DNA from: Eudorina sp. 2006-703-Eu-15
Taxonomy: Eukaryota; Chlorophyta; Chlorophyceae; Chlamydomonadales; Volvocaceae
DNA: 64,000 nt
Direction: 5' to 3'
Assembly (NCBI GenBank): GCA_003117195.1
Contig: BDSI01000044.1
Location: forward strand, 897,134-961,133
Both the position numbers and the translations under genes were made by a program. Below, piece by piece: positions 36,301 through 46,837 of the stretch (position 1 is the stretch's first letter; every line of letters begins with the position of its first letter). Under the pieces are notes generated by a model. It had not been told where the DNA came from. It saw only the letters and a program-made list of their open reading frames with translations, and did no database searches.

Positions 36301-39300
36301 GGCTGCGGCCGCCTGCTGGCCGAAGCCGACGGCGCCCGTCCCGACGGAGCCGCCTGCCGGCAGGGGCCCCGGCTCCATGCCGCTGCTGACGTGTGCGCTG
36401 CTCTGTGATGCAGTACAACATGTCGTGCAGGGCAAGAATGGTTTGAGGACAGTCAACAAACGAAACGCTACAAATGGTTGTAGAGCAAAGAGACAGGCCC
36501 TGCAAAGATAAAAAAACGTTTCCTTAGAATAATAATGTACCGGAAAGAGCTTTCAGGAGGTTCACACAAGTACGTATATCAGGTGCTGACGGGCAGGTCA
36601 AGTTTCACTTCGTCAAGTTTCACTTCACCAAAGCAACAACAGCACGACAAAGCAACTGCCGAGGGCAGCGTCCGGCGGACAAACACAAACTCCCGACAGA
36701 CGGCGGATGGAAGTCCGAACGGCGCATCTGTCCGTCCGTCCGTCCGTCCGGGTCCAACCCGTCCGTCCTTCCGCGCCGCCGCCTGCCTGCCCGCCATGCA
36801 ACACATTCGCGACTCGACAGTGACCAGGTCCGCAATCCGACACACAAAGACAGGCATACATTCCCCCACAGGTTCACGACCACCCGGTGGTTTTGTGGTG
36901 GGTGGCAGCCAACCCCGGAATCTCCCCCACAGGCCACGACGTCAATCCCGTCACATGTCGCCCAAGAGGCACGCGCACCTGCGGCATGCTCATCTGAGAT
37001 GGCCCGCCGTACGACCCCATGGGCTGCGCGCCGTACGAATGGTGCCGCTGCGGCAGGCTGTACGCGGGCGCCATGTCGGCGCTGTGCGCTCCTCGGTGCG
37101 CCGCCGGCCCCGGCCCCAACTGGCCGCTCGGCGCGGCCCCCAGCGCCCCCGGGTGGGAGATCAGGTGTTGCGGGTCGTCCAGGGGGATGGAGGTAGGCAC
37201 GAAGCCGCTGATGATGCCCTGCGCACCGTGGGGCACACACACACACACACATGCACCAGCCTTTTATTTATTATTGGGCCGGGCATTGGGTATATTCCAT
37301 ACGCACATGGGCAAAGTTTTGGGGCGCTACTCGTGTCCCCCTCGCAAGCCACGCACACCTGTTTCTGCCCGCCGCCTAAGAACACATACATGCACATTAG
37401 GCAGACATGCACGAACCGCCGGGGGGGTTTGTTTGTTTGTTTGTTTCTCAGCACAGGCAAACTGAGTCACACGCATACCGATACAGCCATTCGCAGCGAC
37501 TGCATGTGCCCGATCGACCGACTGCCGACGCGGCCCCAGCAACCCACAACCCCCTTCGCATGCCGTACCGTACCGTGCCGGACGTGCCCCAGCGTCGGGA
37601 CCATTGGACCTCAAGTGCCCCCTCCTGCAGGGTGCGATGCCTCCTCCTACTCCTCCTCCTCTCTGCATGGGACTCCCCCGATCCACCTCGCACACCCCGT
37701 CCCCTACGCGGCCACACCCTGACGGCGACTCCCCCTGTTTGCCATCACGCACCAGAGCGCCCGCTGCACGCATGCCCGTCCCGTGGAACGTTGCCCCTGC
37801 CTAGCCCTCCCATGGCCAGCCTTCCCCGCTCCCCTCAGTCCGCTCCCCTACGGACCGCTCCCCTCACTCCGCTCCCCTACGGGCCGTACCCCTCAGTCCG
37901 CTCCTCCGGGCCCGCTCCCCTCAGTCCGCTCCCCCCGGGCCGTGTCCCGCCTCCCCCGTACCGTGTCCTGCAGCTCCAGCAGCAGCCTCTCCCGGGCCTG
38001 CAGCTCCAACCGGAGGCCGTACACCTCATTCCGCAGCTCCGAGTTCTCCCGCTGCAGCTTCTCCAGCTGGGGGCCGTGCACGCCGAGGGACAGGCTGCCG
38101 CCGGGGCCGCCCATGCTGCCGCTGCCGCCCATGCTCATGGGGCCGCCCAGGCCGCTCATAGGGCCCAGACTGACGCCGCAGCTGAGGCTGCCCATGGCGC
38201 CCAGCCCGGCGGAGGGCAGCGGGATGGCGTTGATGGGCACACTCGCGGCCGCCTCGGGGTCGATGGCGGCCAGCTTGGTCTTCAGCATCTGCGGCGACGG
38301 GTGACGAAGAGGAGGGGGGGGGGTGACGAGGAAAGTGGGGTGACGAGGAAAGTGGGGTGACGAGGACGGGGGGTGACGAGGACGGGGGGTGACGAGGATG
38401 GGCCAGCGCGCGCCCGAGGGTTCTGGGATTCTTGGGGTTCTGCCCCACCAGCGGATATGGAGGAGGCAGGGGACACCCAGCAGAGCGAGCGACTCATTTT
38501 CTTCAGTACAGACTGGGACTGGGACTGTCCAACCTGACCCATGCGCGCACGATGCACTCGGGGGGGGCCGGACAGTGCAGCGCATATGGCTTCACCATAC
38601 CCCCAATTTTCTTACTTACATCCCTTATGGCGCCTCTGCGCAGCGCATATGGCTTCACCATACCCCCACCCTCCTCCCACGTACTACATACTATGTGCTA
38701 CGTACGGCAGGCAAGCAGCCGCGCACGCACCGCGATGCCCCGCTCGCGCTCCTCGCAGAAGCGCCGTACATCCCCCGTGGCGATCCCTCGCACGATCTTG
38801 GCGAGCGTGAGGCGGCTCTTGTCCCCGCGCTTGCCCACGCCGCCCAGCAGGGGGCCCAGCAGCTTGCACTCCTCCGCCAGCCGCCGCTCGTCCTCCTTGG
38901 TGGTCAGCCGACCGCTGAATCGGCCCTGGAGGTGCGGTCGCCTGCATCCGACACCGCACCAGGGAGGCGGACAAACACCTCAAGGCACACACCTCACATG
39001 TCACGCACACCTGTGCTGCCCGCCTTAGAAACCCATACATACACACACACACACACACACAAATCCGCGCCCGGGGACCTTCAATAGGTGGCTGCTCAAG
39101 ACGGTGCCCCACCAAGTGCGCGTGCGCGTGCCCCCTTGCGCGTTCGTCCATGGGCTCGATTTCCCGCCGCGGTGCAGCCATCAGCCGTTCGTAGGTGTGA
39201 GGGGAGAGGACAGAGGTGTGACCCCGCCCGAACTTCATGGTGATTGTGAAGGCACGGGAGGGGACGGGACGGGACTTGGCGCCAGTAGATGTGGCTAGAC

Positions 39301-40003
39301 GCCAGACGCTGCAGTTCCGCCGCCCCTGGGCTCACCTCGTGCGGGACCGCTTGCCGCTGCCCTGGCTGTTGCCCTCCCCGGCGTCCTCCAGCTCGCCCCC
39401 CTCCCGATCCTCGTTTTCGTCGTTGACCAAGTCGTCCGGGTCGATGCCCACGGCCCCGACGCTGATGCCCTGCTCTTTAAGCATCATGCTGTTGTCGTAC
39501 ACCTGGGGTGGGCAGAAGAGGTCCTGGGGCGAGTCAGCGGCACCGCCGCCGCCGACTGCGCTGGGCGCTGGGCCGGTGCCGCCGCCGCCGTTGCCGAAGC
39601 GGTGCTCTGCGTGCTGAGCGTGCGGCGCCTGCTGTTGTTGCTGCGCCGACGGCTGCGCACCTAGCGCGCTGCGGCTCTCGAAGAGGAAGCTGCCCGCGCC
39701 GCTGGGCAGCTGCTGTAGACCTGCGGTGCTGCCCGCTTGGACGCTGTCGGGATACCGCGCCGGCGGACGAAAGTAGTGCTGCGGGTGCTGATCCTGCTGA
39801 GCTTGCTGGTGGTGTTGGTGTTGGTGATGGTGAAGGTATTGAGGCTGCTCTGGGGCTCGGTGGAACAGCGGGTGCTGTTGGGAGGGGTTGTTATCTTCGG
39901 CACTGGGTCCGGAGCCGAGGGTGATGTGGGTCAGGCTTTGCTCACAGGCCGAATATACTTGCGCCGGCCTTGCACCGCTCAATTCGCCTTGCGTTTGGGA
40001 CAT
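33314..40003 (-). CDS. Gln/Gly-rich leucine-zipper protein, function unknown (possible transcription regulator)
   Basis: Nine minus-strand exons: 40003-39336, 38914-38731, 38288-37962, 37218-36979, 36402-35989, 35274-35230, 34878-34684, 34390-34289, 33622-33314; 827 residues, all phases consistent. Order: a Gln/His-rich N-terminus (HHHQHQHHQQAQQDQ), an acidic patch (DPDDLVNDENEDREGGELED), a basic patch GKRSRTSGR at about 218, then a conserved-looking helical block (residues 223-284) with KEDERRLAEECKLLGPLLGG and SRLTLAKIVRGIATGDVRRF. After a Gly/Met/Ser spacer comes a leucine-zipper coiled coil with LEKLQRENSELRNEVYGLRL at about 355-375. The remaining 430 residues are Gly/Ser/Pro/His-rich, ending after a Gly-rich stretch with LEQIMNSRAMRGEYDLPLEL. 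I do not recognise the helical block. Basic patch, helices, loop and zipper loosely recall a bHLH-zipper layout, but the DNA-contact residues of bHLH are not evident. A nuclear role is an inference from composition. Confidence 0.75.
35592..35640 (+). repeat. Dispersed ~40-nt element, copy 3
   Basis: Contains GCGCAGCATGAATACGG then GCCTACCAATGTCCAATACC and a C-run, on the plus strand. It lies in the intron between exons 5 and 6 of the minus-strand leucine-zipper gene, so it is antisense to that transcript. Confidence 0.7.
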
Positions 40004-40685
40004 GGAGGTGCTGGTCAGAGCGCTGCGGCCGGGGAACGGCGGAGGAACAGTTTAGTAGGAGTGTCGTCCTGTCGCGGAACATTGTCAGACTCGCACATAT
40101 TTTGGCGGGAAGGGGTGCACAATTCCATGTCAAGCTTCGGAATTTATGCTGTGAGGAAACCGGCCGGTGCTGCTGGCAACAAACGTTAGCATGCCAATTG
40201 CCGTCTGGCTATCCAACATGAATTCATGGTACTTCAACAGCAATTTTGATACATCTTTTGCTATGTAGACGTTACGCAGCCTTCAGTTTAGGCGTATCTA
40301 CAGTTCACAAAAGGCGTAAACGCGACGAGTCTGACATGCACGCACCAGGGCGTCGCCTAAAGGTGCGTATGTGGTTTAACTAACAAGCTGTCACAGCATC
40401 AATTGCAACGGCGTTTGACGACAGACATGGCCGGACTCCGCAAGACTTATCTATCGACTAACCTGCTGCTCCGCCTACACAGCGGCTAGGCCAATTTGCA
40501 GGGACGCTGCCAAGATAAGCTCCTACAATCCTCATTAACCAAGAGCTCAGTATATCCTAAAGAGCCGTCTCGCCGCAGGGGTCAAACAAAGGTGACGCAG
40601 AACTTCTATGTGCAACTGTCTCAAGGACAAAGACACAAATGCTTATAATCTTAACGGAGTGTCGGAAAATAGAGCAAGGTGACAC
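40004..40685. promoter_or_regulatory. Divergent upstream region of the leucine-zipper and zinc-ribbon genes
   Basis: These 682 bases separate the start codons of two divergent genes. From about 40060 rightwards the sequence is markedly AT-richer than the flanking exons, fitting a promoter region. No specific promoter element could be assigned. Confidence 0.45.
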
Positions 40686-41078
40686 ATGTTAGAAGATGTG
40701 GACATCGAATGTCCCCGGTGTCATTCCGTCTGCCAAATTTCGTTTACGACAATGCGGTACGACCAGCGCAATGTGCCCCACACCAAGATGCGCAGATACT
40801 ACTCAAATCGGTTGCAACCTGACTTGTATTTCCAATTTAGCTCCAACACGCCACAGGTGACTGACAGCGTGTGCCACAATTGCAGGTACTCTTAAGTTTT
40901 ATAGATAGCAATACATTTGAAATCACTGCTGAATCATTGGTGTAGTGACGTGGAGATTCGTGCAGTGTCGCGCCTTAGTTGCGATGCGGATACGTGTAAA
41001 CCGGCACGTGCATGTACATACAATTGTTACGTAACCTTGTAATGCAATAGGACCTGTGATCTTACGTTACCTGAATGA
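40686..41078 (+). CDS. Very small cysteine-rich zinc-ribbon-like protein
   Basis: Exon 1 is 40686-40885 and opens MLEDVDIECPRCHSVC. A donor AG|GTACTC at 40886 joins in phase to an acceptor ending AATAG, with exon 2 at 41051-41078, giving a 75-residue protein ending CHNCRTCDLTLPE. If the intron is not removed, the frame stops after CHNCRYS (about 69 residues). Two CxxC pairs, CPRC near residue 9 and CHNC near residue 63, separated by about 50 polar and aromatic residues, look like a four-cysteine zinc ribbon. No family is recognised. The surrounding DNA is AT-rich and codon bias is weaker than in neighbouring genes, which lowers confidence. The small size and unsplit zinc module suggest a binding or adaptor role, but none is shown. 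Confidence 0.5.
40995..41042 (+). terminator. Two candidate TGTAA polyadenylation signals overlapping the zinc-ribbon intron
   Basis: TGTAA occurs at 40995-40999 and 41038-41042, both inside the proposed intron and just before its acceptor. If used, transcripts would end before exon 2 and encode the shorter C-terminus. The two outcomes therefore compete. Confidence 0.3.
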
Positions 41079-43035
41079 TAATCGGTCTTCGCCACTGCGA
41101 CTTCACACGGCCAGACAATCCGACAGCACGAACGCGTTACTGACCATGAAGGGCGGTGACCTAAAACGAACGGGTCGGGAAGGAAGGGCATTGAAGCAAG
41201 GCATACGGGGATTAGGTACAACCAGGCAGCTACGGTTTTACCGAGGCGAGGACCCGTACCACGGACATAAAGTGCCTAGACGCGGCGAGTCGGGCAACGA
41301 AGAACAATCCTCCCGCCAGACACAGCGCGACTCCCCTTTCTACATGTGACACCCCCCTCTCAACGGCCGCAGGGCACCAAAGCAGTGCACCTCGCAGGCC
41401 CTTGCTGGTTCTCATCCTCAGTTCCTCACCCCCGCTGTACCCGCCTACGTCGATGGCACAACAAACCAAGTGTGCCATGCTTTGCATTGTTGCATCCAGG
41501 GCTGCCATAACCCGCAATCGGTTGCGTCTGCATACGTTGTTCCCGAGGGTACAGGTGCATACGTTGTTCCCGAGAGTACAGGTGACGGATGCTGCTGTCC
41601 TGTGCTGTCGTGCTGTGCTGTTGTGATCCTGCTGGGGGCCCTCCACCTGGCCCAAGGAACCCCGCTGCCCATCCATGAGCCTGTGCGGGCCCCGTCGTGG
41701 TCGGCACGTGCTCGCCGCTTCGCCCATCCTGATGGTCTGGTGCCGCTGTGCCATGGACCGAGAACGGCAACACCGAAGCCCCGTGAGACCCGGAGATAGC
41801 ACACGGCACCTCGCAGCGCCAACAACTTCGCAACCCGGCTACCCGGGGTATTGCACCGCAGCCAACTCGCTGTTTTGCCTTTGTCCTGACTTTTGCAAAA
41901 AGACCAAAGGCTCTGCGTAAGTAGTCCGGCCGGAGCGGTTGCCTCCAGATCTGGGCACCATAACTCCATCAGCCCACGGGCTCCCTGCCCGGGAACCCGG
42001 ACTGCCCGCCGAAGACCGGACAAAGGAAAACCCGTAAACCCGCCAGCCCACGAGCCTGGGCGTACGCCAGGTGGTGCCACTAGCCTCGATGATAATAATT
42101 ATTACGCCCAAGGAGCCGCACGCAGGACCGGGCTCCATGGTGTACCGTACCTAAGCTCCGATCACAAAGACAGCCGCCAGCTGCGACCAAACCTGCCAAC
42201 GACACGCACCACAGCACACAAGATATAGCCCTGCAACATGCACATCCCTCTATCCTAACTTTCCACCCTACTCTTCTGCAAGGCCTACGACGGCGGAAAG
42301 CCCGACCGCCAATGTGTCCTTCGCCACCCAATCCAAATGCGCCCGCGCGCATAAACTCTGCCTATCCACACCTTGGGCCGCGTTCGCCGGTGTGGGCTGG
42401 ATACTTGGAAAAGCTACCATGCGACCACCGCTCTCCGACGGCGTATAGGACCACACTTTTACCTAGCGACAGACCCACAATTGTAAAGGAGTCCCAGTTG
42501 ACCCGTGTGTGCACCGCAACCTACTGAAAACTCCTAACCGCTACTTGTGGCGGGGCCCCGAGGAGGCTCTGTAAACTGAATCGCTACCTGGGATCCACGG
42601 GGTGCCAAAATACAGTGTCACGGGCAGAGAGCTGTGCCCCGCTGCCCTGCCACGCGCGGGAGGAGGCCACCTCTAGGGCCAATCCACCCGGTCACCTAGG
42701 GGGTGGTGGGGTGGGGAGACCCCTGCGGACCCCGACCCCGACCCCAGGTGCAATCATGCGTCATGCGAACGCGCCACGGAGCTGTGCGGCCGCACCGCGC
42801 AGTCGCACACGGGCCACCGCCTGGCATGGCTCGCGACGATCATTTCTCAACATGCTGAGTTCTGGGGCACAACAACGATCCCCTTCTTATGTGTACAAGT
42901 CTGTGTACACCGCCGTTGCTCTAAGGTTCGGCTGAAAGGAATGCAACCCCAGTTTCAGCCGCCACTTTCAACTCCCGCCAGGAGTTTCGCCGGCACAGGG
43001 CGCCCGCCTGAGTCCTGCCGCCGTCCTCAGCGGGA
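41079..43035. other. Intergenic: 3' flanks of the zinc-ribbon and TBP genes
   Basis: Two convergent genes end on this stretch. A phrase of about 24 nt, CATACGTTGTTCCCGAG then GGTACAGGTG, is directly repeated at about 41530-41584. Open frames up to about 210 codons exist on the minus strand (41445-42080) but lack domains, codon bias and splice logic. 42725-42745 is a short CCGACC run. I see no gene. Confidence 0.4.
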
Positions 43036-45839
43036 TCACCGGCGCGGCGAGGGTGGCGGCAGCATGTGAGCGCCCAAGCTGGGTGTTGGCGCCAGCCCCG
43101 GGTGCCGGGGCGTCGGCGGCGGCAGGTTCGGGTGCATGGGCGTCGGCGGCGGCAGGTTCATGGCGTGCAGGTCCGGCAGGTTCGTCGAAGGCGTCGGCGC
43201 GGCCGGGGTCGGCGGCGGCGGCATCATCATCGCCGCCGCCGCGGCTGCTGCGGCGTTCGGCTGAGCTGGCGGCGGCATGTGCTGTTGCAGTGGCTGCTGC
43301 TGCAGCAGCTGCGGCTGCTGTTGCTGTGCCTGGTCCTGCATCTCCGCGCCGTCGGGCTGGCCGGGAGGTCGCGTCGCTGGCAGCGCGCGCGGCGGCGGCA
43401 TCAACGAGGATGGCAGCTGCGGCACCGCGGCGTCACCCTTCTTGTACTGAATCAAGGTGGGGTAGATGTTCATGTACGCCTGGTAGATTTCGTACCGTGT
43501 CTTGGCGCCTGCAGTTGCGTGCCGGCACAAGGCCCCACGGCGCAGGCGTGAACAGCGCCGCGGCCGCACATCAATTGAGTGGAGGCGCACATACCGCACG
43601 CCTGTTCCTAGCCAGCCACACAAGCCACACTTGCTATCCAGCGTATGCCGGCGATACCGCGCAGGAAAAGGGCGATGCGGCGAAAAGCTGCACGGAACAG
43701 CCACCCCGCCGCTCGTCACGCCCTGTCATACCCGACCCGCGGGATGGCCCTTCGTCGGGAGCCCGCCCTGTCAGCCAAGCCCACTCATGTGTGACCCCTC
43801 CCTCGCCACAACATGTCCATCCCCTTCGCTGCATTCGGCCCGCACCGGCCGAACCCGGCGTCGTCCATCCGGCCCCTCTCGTCAGCAGCGCCTACTCACC
43901 CGTCAGCACCACCTTGCCCGACACGAAGATGAGCAGCACAATCTTGGGCTGCTTCATGCGGTAGATGAGGCCGGGAAAGAGCTCCGGCTCGTACTGCGCG
44001 AGCGACAAGAGGGTGGGCGGGACCGAGGGCCCGTCGCAGACAAATTAAATCACGAGAAGCTATAATTGCTTGTGGTGGCCCGCAGACATACACAGCGGAT
44101 CAGTGCGCCTCGGTGTAGCTGAGCCCAGAGAGCGCTCGGACGATGTGGTGCGGGTTGTGAAGGGAGACCGATGGCGCGCGGCTTGGCGTGGCGTGCCACA
44201 CCAGGTTACACATAGCAGCAGCTCAGCAGCAAACTAGGTAATTAAGGCCACACGGAGTGCACGAGGCCTGGACGGGGCTCTTAACACAGACCTAGGTCTA
44301 CCCCTGTTGCGATTGGCCAGACTCTGCCGTGAGCAAGTATCATGTCAATCAGTATCCTACCAATCACAAGCGTTGGAAGCGATGGATGCTGGTCAAGCCG
44401 CGAGCAGCAACACTGGCTGCGTTCAAAGCAGGCAAGCCAGGGAGGTTGAGCACGCGGTATCCGTGCTGACTGGCTAACCCCCGGAAAAACGACCCAACCC
44501 ATACGCGGCCCAGAAACGCAGTCCTTGCTCACGCTGGCGAAAAGACTGTGCGCGTACGCCAAGCCCTCCAGGCGGATGGGGAATTTGACGTCACAGGATC
44601 CGACAATGTTTTGGATCTTGAATTCCTTGAACGTGGCGGGAAAGCCCAGCTTCTGCACGATCTTGGCGTACTGCGCAGAGGCAGGGCAGGGCGGCGCGGG
44701 GCGGGCAGACTCATGGGGGCCACCCTACGCTGGTTCCGCCGCCGCCTCCCTCCGCTCTCTCTCTCGCACAGCAGCAGGAGCGGAGCGGAAACGAGAAGAC
44801 TGAATCGATTGATCGATCCGGCGCTCGGATGCCTCCTGCCGACCGCACCGTTGCGGCTCTACCCAATCAGACAAACAGATGGTCCATTCAACCGCACACA
44901 GCCAACAGCGGGCAACTGACGATGGGGCACATGCGCTGCCCCACTGGACCTCCCATGCGCAAGCCCCCGGCCCCGCCTTGGCTCCCCTCCCCTCCAGAGA
45001 CCGCGCACCCATCCAGAGTGCAACAACGGCCTTGGGAAAAGTCTCCGCGGATGCCGTACATTCGCTTCCAAATGAAGATATGCTTTGCGGTTAGAGAAGA
45101 CACCCGCCGACCGTACGACAGTTCACAACACACACACAGGGGTCCGTAGGGGTGCTCAACAGCGCCATGCGCACAGCGCGTGATAGTGCGTATGCGATGC
45201 CACTTCTCAGCCAGCTGATAGTTTATCGTCGGGCCATCCCCCGGCCCTTTCCTCGCTGCTTAGATTCGATAGCGCTAGCCCGTCGCCCTCGGCGATTCCA
45301 CTCACGCGCCGGGCTGCTGTCCTGGAGTCGTCCTCGCTCTTCGCACCGGTGCAGACCTGCCAGGAGTGCGGACCGGTGCTGTTTACAGCCATGCAGGTGA
45401 CGCGAAAGCTCGGGAGGCAGGAGTGGGCAAGGGGGGCAACGCGGAGCGTTGGCCCGCGGGCTCACCATTTTTCCGGACGCGAAGATCAGCGCGGTCGTCT
45501 TCGGCTCCCTGATGCGCATGATGACGGCGGCAAAACGCTGCAAGCACGGTGCGCAGGAACAGAATCGACGGCAGTTCCGAGGGTCCCGCTGCCACCCGAT
45601 GCGAGGCAGACTTTTTATACAAATCCTACCTTGGGATTGTATTCTGCGTTGCGCGCGTGCATTGCAATCTCTTTCAGGTCTAGCTTCGTTCCAAGATTCA
45701 CTGTGGCCACAACGTTCTGTAGCTGCGGTGTTATCCCAGACACGTGGGCAGCCATCTCTGCCTCAACATTTGCAGGCTGCAGAGGCGTCGGCAGCGGCGT
45801 TTGAGCCACCGGCGTTTGAGCGTCACTCGTAGACGCCAT
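43036..45839 (-). CDS. TBP: TATA-binding protein with long C-terminal extension
   Basis: General transcription factor of Pol I, II and III, which bends promoter DNA in the nucleus. Minus-strand exons: 45839-45630, 45537-45466, 45356-45306, 44670-44533, 43993-43900, 43508-43036; 345 residues. The two-repeat saddle runs from [14 protein letters not shown] (about 37) to YPTLIQYKK (about 212) and is full length. Both repeats keep the DNA-kinking phenylalanines (RFAAVIMR and [17 protein letters not shown] and LLIFVSGK). [13 protein letters not shown] is close to the eukaryotic consensus. The N-terminus is short (about 36 residues). Odd point: TBP normally ends just after the saddle, but here 133 residues of Pro/Gln/Ala/Met-rich sequence follow in the same last exon, with Gln runs and a repeated PPPTPxHP motif ([20 protein letters not shown]). 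The frame is continuous from the saddle, so the extension is not a splice artefact. It lies head to head with RPB9, 641 nt apart. Confidence 0.95.
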
Positions 45840-46480
45840 GACCGCAGGCAGCCAAGGTCGACAGTGAGAGGTGATGGAAGGTTCACACGATGGGCCAGAC
45901 CAGTTCCACTACGCCTACAGAGCTGAAACGTGGCCTGGCCCAGGCAAGGGCGCCGGGGAGTTGCTCAGAAGAAAAACCGAGCGACGCTGACGCGGCTTAC
46001 TTTCGAACAGTAGATGTGATATTTGTGTGTTCTACAGCCGGTGTACCAGATCTTCAGAGGTTAGACGGCTGCAGCCGGCGCAGATTTACTTTAACAGTGG
46101 TAGGGACGCACTGAAGGATTTGTGCAAATGACTGCAAGCTCTTAGATTATAACTCTAAGAGAGACGTATGCTACTTCATTCGTCTAGGGCTCACATAGCT
46201 ACATTTCATTCATTCGCCGTACTTCTGGCGGAGTGCCGTGCAAAGCAAAAGCTGACGACAGACTTGAGACTAAAGCACTTCACTTGATACCACTGGTACA
46301 CCCCAAGTTGTCCGTCCCGCCCTATAAGTGCAGTCTGCGTAAAGTCGTCAGATTGCCCCAACGTACTGTTTTGGCTGACCGTGCTCTTCCGCCCCCTTGA
46401 GCAAGGACTCCAGACATACGTGAACAGTTAACTCACATATTAAAAGACCTCAGCGCTCTCCACTCAAGTTCACCGCCCGC
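45840..46480. promoter_or_regulatory. Shared divergent upstream region of TBP and RPB9
   Basis: The 641 bases between the two divergent start codons carry both promoters. About 46000-46450 is AT-richer than the coding flanks. No clear TATA element was assigned. The pairing of two Pol II machinery genes suggests co-expression, which is an inference. Confidence 0.55.
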
Positions 46481-46837
46481 ATGGCCTCGCGCAAGCGTGG
46501 TCTTAAGTTTTGCCCGGAAACGAACGACCTGCTGTATCCCAGAGAGGACAAGGAGCGGAGGGTGCTGGAATACTACTGCAAAACCTGCAACTACTGTGTG
46601 CAAGCGGACCCGTCCGAGTGGTGCGTGTACGTGCACGCGACTGTGATTGACGAGAAGGACAAGATCACCACGCTCTACGATGTCACCTCCGACCCCACGC
46701 TGCCTCGAACGAGGGACGTCACCTGCCCGCGGTGCGGCCACAACGAGGCGGTCTTCGTGTCTGAGCCCACGGAGCAGGGCATGACGCTGTACTTCCACTG
46801 CGTGGCCTGCAAGGAGAAATGGCGGGACTACGTGTGA
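46481..46837 (+). CDS. RPB9: DNA-directed RNA polymerase II subunit RPB9
   Basis: Small zinc-binding subunit of Pol II that in yeast affects start-site choice, fidelity and transcript cleavage with TFIIS. It is a single 118-residue exon, near the usual 110-125. Matches to the family include LLYPREDKERRVLEYYCKTC, DVTSDPTLPRT and a C-terminal TFIIS-like zinc ribbon with CPRCGHNEAVF, QGMTLYFHCVACKEKW and both CxxC pairs intact. The first zinc site is unusual: the family has CxxCN before the LYP motif, but here the codons read Cys-Pro-Glu-Thr-Asn (TGC CCG GAA ACG AAC), so one zinc-ligand cysteine is a threonine. The partner pair (YCKTCNYC) has an extra cysteine. The short basic start MASRKRGLKF is the only in-frame start before the motif. 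A TGTAA at 47407-47411 is a candidate polyadenylation signal. Confidence 0.95.
   Translation: MASRKRGLKFCPETNDLLYPREDKERRVLEYYCKTCNYCVQADPSEWCVYVHATVIDEKDKITTLYDVTSDPTLPRTRDVTCPRCGHNEAVFVSEPTEQGMTLYFHCVACKEKWRDYV

Noticed and set aside
36535..37722. 395-codon plus-strand frame
   Set aside because: Runs across introns and exon 4 of the minus-strand leucine-zipper gene, whose exons join with correct phases; the plus frame has no domain.
41445..42080. 211-codon minus-strand frame between the zinc-ribbon gene and TBP
   Set aside because: No domain, no codon bias, and overlapping frames of similar size on the other strand.
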